64,000 bases of DNA from Musa acuminata AAA Group (GCF_036884655.1 NC_088342.1:16825001-16889000); one strand, 5' to 3'; counted from the stretch's first letter, positions 1-10,588 are shown. The notes: generated from the sequence alone by a model not told the origin. Numbers and translations: made by a program.

Positions 1-442
1 AAAATTGTTTTGACATTTATGACTTGATTTTTCATCTATGTTATTTACCTTTGTCATAGTTTAGAAATTGATGTAAAGGGAAAAAAATATATAAATTATA
101 TTCTTCCCTTATTTTTGACAATGATAAAGGGGGAGATAGCTAGCTTGCATACTTCAAAAAGAAGCAAAAAGCTTGCTCATCTCAAAAAGATGCAAAAATC
201 TTGCCAACTTTCATATGTGTAAAATATGCTAGCTCACAAATTGTAAAGAGAAAAACTTGCTTGCTTGCTAGCATATCTAAAGAGAAGATGCAAACATACT
301 TCATGTAGCTTGCTTCATGTAAAACATTGTATATTGCTAGCTTGTTATCTTGCATTATTTTTCAAAAAACTTGTTAGCCTTTATACTTCAAAGAGAAGTA
401 ACACTTGCCAAATTGCTAGCTTGCATGTTGTAAAATAATATA
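1..442 (+). other. Non-coding 3' spacer of E0
   Basis: AT-rich, with no open frame of note. It carries repeated short phrases (gctagcttgc, agaagcaaaa) and one Sirevirus-type polypurine tract (aaagggggagat, 125-137), preceded by tttttgacaatgat. The matching spacer at 53040-53500 in E7 has the same phrases. It continues at 12015. Confidence 0.7.
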
Positions 443-774
443 AAATTTGTTGAATCTCGGATTTTGATGATGAAGTCAATTGTCATTTGTTATCTAATCC
501 ATATGTTGAGATAAGTGTGCAGGATTAACTACGATGAAAGACATGCAGCAGGAGTTACACAAGAGTCAAGACTATGATCACGTTGGGAGTTCGAGAGTTC
601 GTCGGAAGTCCGGACGGTTGTCGGAGGTTCTGCAGGAACAAATCCGAGAAGTCTAGGAGCTTGCCAAAAGAAGCTTGTCAGAAGTCCATAGGAGCATCAC
701 CGAGGGTTCATCGGATGATCGACGGAAGTTCGCCGGAAGCTCGCCGAAAGAAGCGATTGACGCACCGGAGCAAG

Positions 775-1265
775 TGTTAGGACTCTAGCTTGGAGAGTCC
801 TAATTGAGAGGGACTTTCATGTAAAACTGTTAGGACTCTAGCTAGGAGAGTCCTAATTGAGAGAGACATCCATGTAAAACTGTTAGGACTCTAGCTAAGA
901 GAGTCCTAATTGAGAGGGACATTCTATTAGGACTCTAGCTAGGAGAGTCCTAATTGAGAGGGGCATTCATGTAGGAGGTTTTTTCTTAGAGAAGAATTAG
1001 GAGTTGTAAGGGAATAGGAGTTTTGAGTAGGAGTCCTATTAGGAGTTGGTTAGAAGTAAGAATCTTAAGTAGGAGTCCTATTAGGAGTTAGGGTTTAGAA
1101 GCCCTATAAATAGCCATGTATTCCTTCTTTTTTCTTAAGCAATAGATGAATCTTTTCTGCAGCCTTTGAGCAGCAACTTGGAGGGAGGAACCCCTATAGA
1201 GTTCCAAGGAGGCCGATCCCCTAAAGAGATCAACCCCAAGTTTAGAATCTACAAGGGTTCTATCA
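775..1265 (+). repeat. Gypsy A 5' LTR
   Basis: Starts TGTTAGGACTC and ends GGTTCTATCA. The first 190 bases are four tandem copies of a unit of about 53 bases beginning TGTTAGGACTCTAGC; copy B has one. TATA box TATAAATA at 1105-1112. Confidence 0.93.
1105..1112 (+). promoter_or_regulatory. TATA box of gypsy A 5' LTR
   Basis: TATAAATA in the last third of the LTR, conserved in the other three gypsy LTRs (6111, 32835, 37899). It is the expected core promoter for the genomic RNA. Confidence 0.65.
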
Positions 1266-1267
1266 CC

Positions 1268-1280
1268 TGGTATCAGAGCA
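1268..1280 (+). other. Primer-binding site of gypsy A (tRNA-iMet type)
   Basis: TGGTATCAGAGC, two bases after the LTR end; complementary to the 3' end of plant initiator methionine tRNA. Confidence 0.9.
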
Positions 1281-2595
1281 GCGTTCTTGGCGTCTCGCTG
1301 CCCTTCCACAGCCATCCATCAATCCTCCACAACCGCCCAAAGCAATTCCCACAATTGCTTAAAAGATCGTCACCGAATTCCGCCATCATCTCCACCACCG
1401 CGGATCATCGTTTGATCTTCCCATGAATTGCAACAGGTTCTAGTTTCCTACCTTACTGCTGCTGCAATTTAGTTATCCTTAATCAAAAATCCAAAAAAAA
1501 AAAAAATATTCCTATATTGCTGCATAAACTTTTCGTCACAATGTTTTCATCTCTACGATGAAAGATACATTGCAAAATTCTAGCCGCATAGCACCATCTG
1601 TTTGATCTTGCTACTATGCTTTTTCTATCCAAATTTCTACAAAATTTTTATGACATCTTTGACACTTCCTAACAGTGGATTTCCCTTTGGTTTCATCAAA
1701 AAAATCTCAATATAAACTGCTGATCTTTTATGTCCAATCTGCTGCACTTGAATTGCAGAATTCAAGCCGCATAGCACCATCTGTTTGATCTTGCTACTGT
1801 GCTTTTTCTATCCAAATTACTACGAAATTTTTATGACATATTTGACACTTCCTAACAGTGGATTTCCCTTTAGTTTCATTGAAAAATTCTCAATATAAAC
1901 TACTGATCTTTCATGTCCAATCTGTTGCACTTGAAAATCTATGCTGCAGAAAATTTCAGTCACATATTGTTGCCTTAACCCATCTATTTGCAATCTTTTT
2001 TGAATGAAATTTCTTATACACTTTATAGATCATCTTGGCTTCCATCTAAGATTGATTTATTAAGAAATTCATCTCAAAAAACGATTTTGGGTTGATGCAA
2101 ATTTTCGTCGTTACCCGCTGAAATTTCTCGACGAGAATTCTGCAAGCGCAACTTGCACCAATTTCCTTGCTATTATACTGCCAAAATTTTCTTGATTAAA
2201 TTAGATATCCTTGCTGTCATATAAACTGTGATTTTTTTATCAATTTCCTCCTCAATTCTCTCAAGTTTTTGTTGGAAATTATGTCGAGAAACCGTTGTTT
2301 CTTCGACGACAATTCTACTCTTACAAGACAGCACATACTTGCTGCAACTTCCACTTATTTCTATCAAACCTTTGCTACCATCTACCACAGATCCAAAACT
2401 TTCATCTACAGCCCTAAAACTCCACTAAACCACACCCTCAAACTACACCCAAAATAGCCACAAAACAAGCCTAAACTGCAGCCTACATCCACCAATCCAC
2501 CAACCCTTTCGACCATCACTTCTCTCAACCTATACATGCCTTTAACCCAACAACAAAAGAGAGATCTTAACATCATAGATTTGAGGGCATATACT
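1281..2595 (+). other. Long leader of gypsy A with direct repeats
   Basis: About 1.3 kb between primer-binding site and gag, with no long open frame. It contains two direct repeats of about 183 bases (about 1571-1752 and 1754-1936; core 'gccgcatagcaccatctg') and a third partial copy from 1944. Copy B has the same arrangement at 33297-33690. Such a leader may hold packaging or translation signals; no function is shown. Confidence 0.7.
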
Positions 2596-4062
2596 ATGGC
2601 ATCTAAGGAGGTAATCAATGCTAAATTCGAAGCCTTGAAGGCACGAATGGAGGATAAGATTCGGACACTCTTTACCGAACTCAAATTGGGCCGACCACTA
2701 AGCCCGAAGAAATCATATCAAGGAGAGAGCTCTGCCCAATCGCACCAAGCCCGAAGAGATGACTTCCAAAAGAGGGGAGGTTCTATGATCGATCCCAACT
2801 ATCCACGCATGAGGGTGGACTTCCCTAGATGGGAAGAAGGAGACCCGATTGGTTGGATTTCACGTGCGGAGCGATATTTTTTGTACCACAAAACCGCGGA
2901 CGCATCTATGGTGAAAATTATAGCTATACATCTTGAAGGGGATGCCATACAGTGGTTTGACTAGTTTGAACACACTTATGGAGTCCTTTCATTGTGACAA
3001 TTCAAAGAAGGATTGCTGATCCGCTTCATACCAACCGATTACGAGAATATTGACGAACAACTAGCAAAGATCCGACAAACCTCCACCATTCAGGAGTACC
3101 AAACCAGGTTTGAAAGGTTATCTAATCAAAATCATGATTGGTCTCAAAAACAGCTATTGAGGACCTTCATTGAGGGCTTGAAGCTGGAGATCCGAGGAGA
3201 AGTTAAAGCGCGACAACCGTACACGCTTATGGCAGCCATATCTTTCGCACGACATCAAGCGGAGCAATTGAACCATGAAGCTCGGAGGACTAGGGTCACT
3301 CCTCAACCAGTAATATTGAAGCCCTCAGCCCCCCCTACTATCGACCAAGTCCCTGCACCAAAGAGGTTAATAGGAGAAGAGCTTCGGGAGCGATATGCGA
3401 AGGGGTTATGTTGGCATTGTGACGAGCCGTGGAGCCATGAGCATCGCTGTAGTAAAGGAGGACTTCTTATGATTGAACCGATAGAAGAAGAGGTCATTGA
3501 ACATTCAGAAGAGAGCCTTGAACATGAAGAAAAAGATGCAGAAGAAGAGCCACAACCGACCGAAGTTACGGTACAAACACTAGCTGGCTACTCAAACCCA
3601 CAAACGATGAAAGTTGGAGGCCTTCTCAAACAACAACCGATCACTGTTCTCATCGAGATGGGCAGCACTAATAACTTCCTAAACAGTAAGGTTGCTGTCC
3701 ATATGAACTTACCTATTGAGAATTGCAGCAAGTTTGTCGTTAAGGTCGCCAACGGACGGATTTTGAAGTGTGATCATAGGTGCCCGCAGGTGAAACTGTT
3801 GCTGCAGGACCAAGAGATAATTGCAGATTTCTTCCTCCTCCCTCTTGATGATTCTGAGGCCATACTCAGAATTAAATGGTTGATGACATTAGGTGATATT
3901 TCTTGGAATTTTTTGCAACTATTTATAAAATTTTACAGTAAGGAGAAACAGGTGATACTGCATGGGAAACGTGAGGGCGACGTAACGATGATTTGCACAC
4001 AACAAATGGAGAAGGTTTTGCATAAAGCATGCAGCGGCTTTTTGGTACAACTTGAGCAGTAA
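2596..4062 (+). pseudogene. Gypsy A gag and protease region
   Basis: The ATG at 2596 (MASKEV) is preferred because copy B starts at the same codon. The product would be the capsid/nucleocapsid plus the aspartic protease that trims the polyprotein. The gag domain is followed by a Cys/His knuckle-like segment (CWHC...HEHRC, about 3412-3453), an acidic Glu-rich linker (about 3475-3560) and a retropepsin-like region near 3640-3910. There the expected D-S/T-G reads E-M-G, so the catalytic Asp is lost. Three in-frame stops (TAG 2962, TGA 2995, TAA 4060) look like C-to-T or G-to-A changes; the first two are shared with copy B. The frame continues into the RT. Confidence 0.85.
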
Positions 4063-5763
4063 ACTAAGGGAGAGCCAACAAAATTTGAAGATCCAAATCT
4101 ACTTCCTTTGCTTGCTGAATTTTCAGATATATTTGACGAACCGCACAACCTACCTCTTACCCGTCGGCATGATCATTGTATAACGATTCTTCCAGGCAAA
4201 TCTCCAGCAAATGCTCAGCCATATCAGTATTCACATCTCCAGAAGGATGAAATAGAAAGGATTGTAAACGAGATGCTCAAAATAGGAGTTATTCGGCCAT
4301 GTTGCAGCCCCTACTCTTCACCGGTGCTCCTCATACGAAAGAAGGATGGAATATGGCGATTAGGTGTTGATTACCGAGCTCTCAATGGCATAACCATCAA
4401 GGATAAATACCCTATTATAGTAGTAGATGAGTTGCTAAGGGAGCACAAATCTTCACAAAGCTGGACCTTCGATCCGGGTATCATCAAATACGAGTATGCA
4501 AAGAAGACATACCGAAAACCACCTTTTGAACACACAACAACCACTATGAATTTTTGCTTTCTTCAAAAGAAGGTGGAATATCTTGGGCATATCATATCAG
4601 AGGAAGGTGTGGCAGTAGACCCCTTCAAAATTGGAGCAATGCAAAACTAGCTGACCCCGAGGAACATAAAATTGCTACATGGCTTTCTGGGTTTAACAAG
4701 CTACTACTGCAAGTTCGTGAAAAACTATGGAGAGATTAGTCCACCAGTTACTTCCTTACTGAAAAAACATATCTTCCAATGGTCGGACAAAGCCTCCACT
4801 GCCTTTGACAAACTTAAGACAGCCATGACGACAACGCCCGTGCTAACACTACTAGATTTCAACCGACCCTTCAGTATTGAGGCCGACGCATCTGGAGTCG
4901 GAATTGGAGCCATTCTCATGCAAGATGGTCAACCACTCACATACACTAGCAAGGCATTATCTCCCTCCCATCAAAATAAGTCAACATATGATAAGGAGAT
5001 GCTTGCCATTATGCGCATAGCAACGAGGTGGAGACCCTACTTGATTGGTCGACGATTTCAAATTAAAACTGACCATAAAAGCCTCGAGTACTTTTTGGAG
5101 CGAAAGATATCATCCCCTGAGCAGCAAAAATGGGTAACAAAACTTCTTATATTTGATTATGAAATAACTTACAAAAAGGGGAAAGAGAATGTTCTTGCAG
5201 ATGCGCTTTCGCAGCTACCCGAGCAAGCTGAAGTTTCGGCCATTTTACTTCCGACCAGCAACTTTTTTAAGGATATTAAGATGGAATGGCAGGAAGATTC
5301 AGAGACTAGTAAGATTATAAAAAAATTGGAGGAAGCACCAAGCTCTGTGGCTCATTACAATTGGGACTCAAAAGAATTACACTATAAGGGACGCATTGTG
5401 CTTATGATAAATTCTACTTGCATCTTCACGAGTAGATTTTGGACCAAGTTATTCTATATGCAGTGTACTAAATTGAAAAGGAGTATGGCATATCACCCAC
5501 AAATCGACGGCGAGACAGTTGTAAATAGGTGCTTGGAGACAGCCCAAAGCCACCCACCAAATATGACTATCCAAAGAGAACTCCAGACCTAGCGAAGTGC
5601 CATTATTGATCGACGGATCGTGACTCGACGACGACGACCCACTAATGAAGTTCTAATACAGTGGGCGAACCTACCAATAGAAGATGCCACTTGGGAGAAC
5701 TATGACGACTTGAAGATCAAATTCCCAGAATTCATGAATCATCAGCCTCGAGGACAAGGCTGA
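4063..5763 (+). pseudogene. Gypsy A pol: RT lacking its catalytic block, RNase H, integrase remnant, chromodomain-like tail
   Basis: It continues the gag frame. RT begins well (SSPVLLIRKKDG, VDYRALN, about 4315-4390). It then runs out of frame through the segment corresponding to the [10 protein letters not shown] motif (about 4455-4490) and jumps straight to VEYLGHI (about 4574). The block with the catalytic F/Y-x-D-D is missing. RNase H looks complete (EADASGVGIG, TDHKSLEYF, ADALSQLP, about 4870-5225). Integrase keeps only a short central piece (AYHPQIDGE, about 5489-5515); the zinc finger and most of the DDE core are gone. The C-terminal VLIQWANLPIEDATWEN (about 5650-5700) resembles the chromodomain-like end of chromoviruses. 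In-frame stops lie at 4648 and 5590. Copy B shares both deletions. Confidence 0.85.
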
Positions 5764-5765
5764 TT

Positions 5766-5780
5766 TGAAGAGGGCGGGTC
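5766..5780 (+). other. Polypurine tract of gypsy A
   Basis: tgaagagggcgggtc immediately before the 3' LTR; identical in copy B (37651-37665). Confidence 0.75.
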
Positions 5781-6272
5781 TGTTAGGACTCTAGCATGGA
5801 GAGTCCTAATTGAGAGGGACTTTCATGTAAAACTATTAGGACTCTAGCTAGGAGAGTCCTAATTGAGAGGGACATCCATGTAAAACTGTTAGGACTCTAG
5901 CTAAGAGAGTCCTAATTGAGAGGGACATTCTATTAGGACTCTAGCTAGGAGAGTCCTAATTGAGAGGGGCATTCATGTAGGAGGTTTTTTCTTAGAGAAG
6001 AATTAGGAGTTGTAAGGGAATAGGAGTTTTGAGTAGGAGTCCTATTAGGAGTTGGTTAGAAGTAAGAGTCTTAAGTAGGAGTCCTATTAGGAGTTAGGAT
6101 TTAGAAGCCCTATAAATAGCCATGTATTCCTTCTTTTTTCTTAAGTAATAAATGAATCTTTTCTGCAGCCTTTGAGCAGCAACTTGGAGGGGGGAAACCC
6201 CTATAGAGTTCCAAGGAGGCCGATCCCCTAAAGAGATCAACCCCAAGTTTAGAATCTGCAAGGGTTCTATCA
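5781..6272 (+). repeat. Gypsy A 3' LTR
   Basis: 492 bases, nearly identical to 775-1265, including all four tandem units and TATAAATA at 6111-6118. Confidence 0.93.
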
Positions 6273-6427
6273 GCAAGTTGCAGTAAATGTTTTAAGAAAT
6301 ATCATAGTTAGCATGATGATTAAGTTAGAAATAGGAGGTGATCTCATTAACTTAATCTTGGGGCAATTGGGCTCTTGATAGACCCAAATTGGGCCGAATG
6401 GATCAGCCCATTCGGACCCAGATTTCT

Positions 6428-6541
6428 TGGCCAACGGTGGCACCGCCTGGGTCGGCGGTGGCACCGCCCAAGGCTCAGTCTCCGAGCTAGGCTAGATGGT
6501 GCAACCGCCCCTGACAGGCGGTGGAACCGCCTGAGCTCGGT
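6428..6541 (+). repeat. Palindrome array in E1 5' LTR
   Basis: Three or four copies of a GGCGGTGGCACCGCC-like near-palindrome separated by ctcGGTCTCCGAGC-like palindromes. The array ends abruptly at the fusion to gag. Confidence 0.75.
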
Positions 6542-6542
6542 C

Positions 6543-6789
6543 TCACCAAAATCCAACCACCTTCATAAAAGGCCCTATCTTACATATTCGACACCAAAGC
6601 AAATGCAACTTTTGTTGCAAATATGGACACAAAACACATCAGTGTCCATTCAAGAAAATTAGTCCGAATAAATTAATTTGGGTTCCTAAAGGAACTATGA
6701 TAAACTCTATGCAACATGATAAACAATGTAGATCAGTTTTTGAGGCACCCAAAAGCAAATGGGTACCTAAAAATTATCCTTTCTTGTAA
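6543..6789 (+). pseudogene. E1 gag 3' remnant (second zinc knuckle)
   Basis: Encodes the C-terminal 80 or so residues of Sirevirus Gag, including the CX2CX4HX4C knuckle CNFCCKYGHKTHQC, and ends PKNYPFL-stop (TAA 6787). It aligns directly with 16760-17008 in E3 and 57333-57579 in E5. The N-terminal three quarters, including the first knuckle, is deleted: the preceding base pairs are LTR. Confidence 0.85.
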
Positions 6790-7689
6790 AGACATACACC
6801 ATCAAAAGCTAGGAGCAAGAGATAATATCTTGCTTTTTGGGTACTCGATATTCATGACTTGAGATCCAAAAGAACACGTAATGCTCTCTAGCCTAAATAG
6901 TAAAAAGAGGATTAGAAAATTAATATTGCAGAGTGATACTAATACAATCCTGTTTAATCCCTCAGATTTTGAAACTCATAATTCTCCCTTCACATACCCT
7001 CTAGATTTCTGAACTCATTGAATTGATTTCTTCTTTACCTTCGGATCCAACTATATCATGAACTTACGTCTTGCAAGCAAAGTTTGTCATAAACTTGCGA
7101 AGCTTACCAACTTGGATAATAAGTCATGAACATGTCTAAAATTGTGTAAGACATTTAAAGTAGAATATGCGCGTCACAAGATCTATCTTGAACGTACAAA
7201 ATTTCTCATCTTGAAATGGAAACTCTTACATAATTACGAAAGTAAAGTTGATTGCTCCACAAATGAAAACTCTCCTAAAGTTGAAAACATCCAAATCAGC
7301 CCATACAACCCTCAAACAAGTGCTCACCGCCTGTAGGTGGTGGCACCGCCCAACTGGCGATAGCACCGTCGGTTGTCACGGGTTGCAAGCGATTGCACCG
7401 CCCTAGTCAGCGATGCAACCACCCGCAATCTTACCCCCTTTTAAACTGAGCTAGGGCTGGTAGTGGAACCGACCCCAACTCTCTCCCTTCCCCTCTTTAC
7501 ACCACCAAAGCTTCTCCACCTCCATTTCTCCCATCTTAGCATCCCAAATACTCCTCATTTCGAAGCAAAAGATAAGCAATCTCTCCTTCTCTTAAGGATC
7601 TCACTTAAGATATTATCTAAGAAGCCTTTAAATTCTGTTTTTAAGTCATTTACTCTTGCTCATTACTATCTTCTTAAATAGTAGTAGTT
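6790..7689 (+). other. E1 gag-to-ORF2 spacer: decayed start of pol, palindromes and CT-rich leader
   Basis: The first 40 or so bases continue the gag frame as in E6 (HTPSKARSK) and then lose the protease. The rest is AT-rich and shared with 17009-17575 (E3) and 57580-58464 (E5). From about 7325 to 7420 there are GGTGGCACCGCC-type palindromes, then 'cccccttttaaac' (7434-7446), then a CT-rich stretch (7470-7570) that looks like a plant 5' UTR ahead of the ORF2 ATG. No intact gene seen. Confidence 0.65.
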
Positions 7690-8799
7690 ATGAGCTCTAG
7701 AAGATCCTCTAGGAACAAAGGGAAGAGGAGATTAGAAGAAGACTTTGATCTTACCCTTTTCGATTCAAAATATCATGCTGAAAAATTTTCTTCCTTCGAA
7801 TTTAGAAGTGTCAATAAGGGAAAACATGTAGATCTAGATGAACTAAGAGACTTAGAGACAATCTAATGGTTTGCAAACTTAGATCTACTCCCAATTTTAC
7901 AAATTAGTGAACCCATCTATCCAAGACTTGTTAGATTATTTTACAACAATCTACAAGTAGATGAAGAAGAAAGAGTGTCTACCTATCTCTTAGGAAAACA
8001 TATCTCCATTACGGATAGTTTCATTTGCAACATGATAAGCATTCCCGTAAAAAATAGAGGTCTTTATTTTAGAGGATCGTGGGATAATGAAACAGTTGAG
8101 ACAACATATGTTGAAGCCTTAGGAACAAATTTCGATAATCTCAACTTAGTGATAGTTCCTAAAAGCTATGAACATCTACTACCACTAAACACTAAGGTAT
8201 TTCATCATATCCTAACTAGCATCATTCTCCCTAAACAATACCATCATGATGAAGTAAGTCAAATGGAATTAGGAACCATGTATTGGATCATGAAAGGACA
8301 TAACATCTGTTTTGGTTACCTTATCCAACAAAACATGATAGAATTATCTAAGAAAGACATGACGCTTCCATATGGTGGTATAATCACTAGAATACTTAAA
8401 GCCTATGATATTCCAATACCACCCGACGAAGAAGTGATGAAAGTAGACAGGTTTAGCATAATAAATAAAAATCTACTTCACCGATTGAGTTGTTTTTATA
8501 GAAACGGTAATTGGGTTAGAATGCCTAGAAGAACTGATCCCCCTCAACTTGAATCAGAACCCGAAACACCAGTCTTTAGGGGTACTCAATCTCCTCCGAT
8601 ATGTCCCTTTGAGGAAACACATCCATTTGAGCAAGCTTCTGCATCATCTATCGAAGACATTGGGATTCAGATGGACCGATTTGAACAAAGATAAGATCTG
8701 CTTGAACATCGACAAGATCAAATCCTATCTGAGCTGCAGCAAATTCATCGATAATTTTACTCTTTATTTAGGCATTTTAATTTTCCACCTCCTGAATAA
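7690..8799 (+). pseudogene. ORF2 of E1: plant-transposon-protein-like ORF, nearly intact
   Basis: Begins MSSRRSSRNKGKRRLEED and ends FNFPPPE-stop in the frame used throughout: 369 codons, broken by TAA at 7864 (before WFANLD), TAA at 8692 and another near 8750. The sister copy at 22491 reads a sense codon (caa) in place of the second. Features: a basic N-terminus; a central domain with PRLVRLFYNNL, then YLLGKHISITDSFIC, LYFRG, HHILTSIILPK and LPYGGIITRIL; and a Gln-rich C-terminus (RQDQILSELQQIHR) likely to form a coiled coil. The layout resembles the 'putative plant transposon protein' domain (PF20167, from memory). Function is unknown. It stands where pol should be, between gag and an RNase H tail. 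Copies lie at 22491, 58465 and, on the minus strand, 27201-28570. Confidence 0.7.
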
Positions 8800-10588
8800 G
8801 CTTGTATATGTGGACACAATCACCTCTTGTTGTAATAATTACGTTGCTGTAAACTCTTTATGTTACTCACCTTGATCACAATGCCTTGATGACTACTAAT
8901 CTTTGATGTGGTTACTTAATGTATTAATTGGTTAGAATATGCAGGGTTACGTTGTTTAATCTCTTTACTTATTGTCGAATTTCACATTGAAATTAAATAT
9001 TTCTATAATGCCTACTTTGAAAACCTTGTGTCTTGATTTCCATGATAAATATGATTTGAGAAAGTAATATAGCCATGAAATTGATGTGTCATTACCATGA
9101 TGTTAATGTGTCATGATGTTACCATGATGATGATGTATTGCCATGATGTTAATGTGTCATTGTATTGCCATAGTACTAAACATCAACTAGCTGATATTTT
9201 TATAAAACCTCTAAGCGAAGAACAATTTGATTTCATTAGAAGAGAATTAGGAATGTTAATGTGTCCGAATACATAAACTTGTTAAAATTATTTTTCAAAC
9301 TTTATTGATTGAATGATCAAATCACTTGATTGCCATTATATGCCTAAAATTACATGTTGGAAATTATGTATTTTGGATACAAAAATTTCCATAACAATGA
9401 GCATGTTTTGTCTTCATGATTGGATTTGAAAATCTATAGTATAGTCTTGTCCGAATGCATGAAAGTGTTAATTTCATTTTCAGAATCTCTTAACTAGTGG
9501 TATCATAACAATCAGATTTTCTCGATACATTATTCTCTTCCGAACTTAAAAAGCATATGTCATATCGAGTTTGATTCTCATCATTGATCTTTGACATATG
9601 AAATCAACTAGCAAATACATCTCTCATACACTCATCATGTGAAAAATATTTTTTGAGAAATGGATTTGATGAAATGATTCCTACTTGTAAATTCCTTCTT
9701 GAAATATGGATGATAGTGTTTTTACTTGCAAGGATTTGTTTCACATACATATCTTGATCCTTGTAAAAATGAAGTTTGATTTAATCTCTCATCAATTTTA
9801 ACTTCATTCAAAGTAAACTCACAAATAGCTGGTATTATAAATAGCCTTCCTCCTTCATGCAAAAATATAATAACAAATAAAAAGGAAAAAGTATTCAAAG
9901 CTATCTCCATGTCATGTTTTCCTTGAGATGTTTGCATAATTGGTATCCTATCACTCACTAATGGAAATTGACATGAACCTAATTATGGCATGAATAATTA
10001 CCGCACTTATGCTTAAAATTTGCTTATATCGTTCTCCTTTTTGTTGATGACAAGGGGGGAGAAATATATGAATTGATACTATGAGTGCCATATTTGAATG
10101 AGAAATATATGAATTGATGCTATGAGTGCCATATTTGAACTATGTTATTGCCATATTTGCACTATGTTATTGCCATATCATGATAAAATATCAAGAACTT
10201 GCATAGCAACTTTACTTGTTGATATCTTGCCATATGGTGCTACGATTGCTAAACACTTGAAATGTTTGCTTTACGTTAAGATATCAAAAGCTTAAATTGT
10301 AAATTTAAATGTTGATATCTTATGTTGAACTGCTACCATCATTCATATTTGAAATGCAAAACTTGAGAATGGATGTCAAGTCTTGACATCATTTTCAGTA
10401 AGATACATCGTGATAGGAATCATGATGGGAATAATTGATAAGGTTAAGAGTTCTTAACTTATCAATAAGTCTATTGAATTCAAAGGCATTGAATTCAAGA
10501 ATGACTTATCTCAAGTATGGTATATAGATAGGGGGAGTTAAGGTTAACTCCGTTATCAATTGATTGTCATCATCAAAAAGGGGGAGAT
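8800..10588 (+). other. E1 3' spacer with multiple polypurine tracts
   Basis: AT-rich, non-coding except for the RNase H remnant at 9175. It has local tandem phrases (9097-9170 'ccatgatgttaatgtgtcat'; 10070-10170 'gaattgatactatgagtgccat'). Polypurine tracts lie at 10051-10063 and 10576-10588, both preceded by a gttgatgacaa or gtcatcatcaa phrase, as usual for Sireviruses. Confidence 0.75.
9175..9276 (+). pseudogene. Sirevirus RNase H C-terminal remnant
   Basis: 34 codons reading TKHQLADIFIKPLSEEQFD and on to a TAA stop: the classical end of the Ty1/copia RNase H. E6 has the same peptide at its pol end (about 40741-40840, minus strand). It lies downstream of ORF2 and shows that the ancestor had a normal pol. 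A few codons of the same tail survive in E3 near 23761-23780. Confidence 0.88.

Larger units (their letters stand above)
775..6272 (+). mobile_element. Gypsy copy A: internally deleted Ty3/gypsy chromovirus
   Basis: 5' LTR 775-1265, initiator-Met-type primer-binding site from 1268, one polyprotein frame 2596-5763 with breaks, purine tract just before 5781, and 3' LTR 5781-6272. TSD GCAAG at 770-774 and 6273-6277; removing the insert restores the E1 LTR exactly. The two LTRs differ at about ten sites by eye, so the insertion is fairly recent. Structure and lesions match copy B at 32602-38059. Confidence 0.93.
448..6541 (+). repeat. E1 5' LTR, truncated and split
   Basis: 448-774 and 6278-6541 align collinearly with the E1 3' LTR from 10589; the interruption is gypsy A plus its duplicated GCAAG. 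The LTR stops in its palindrome array at 'gagctcggtct' and passes straight into gag sequence. The TATA region and R/U5 part present in the 3' LTR (from about 11190 on) are absent. Confidence 0.85.
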
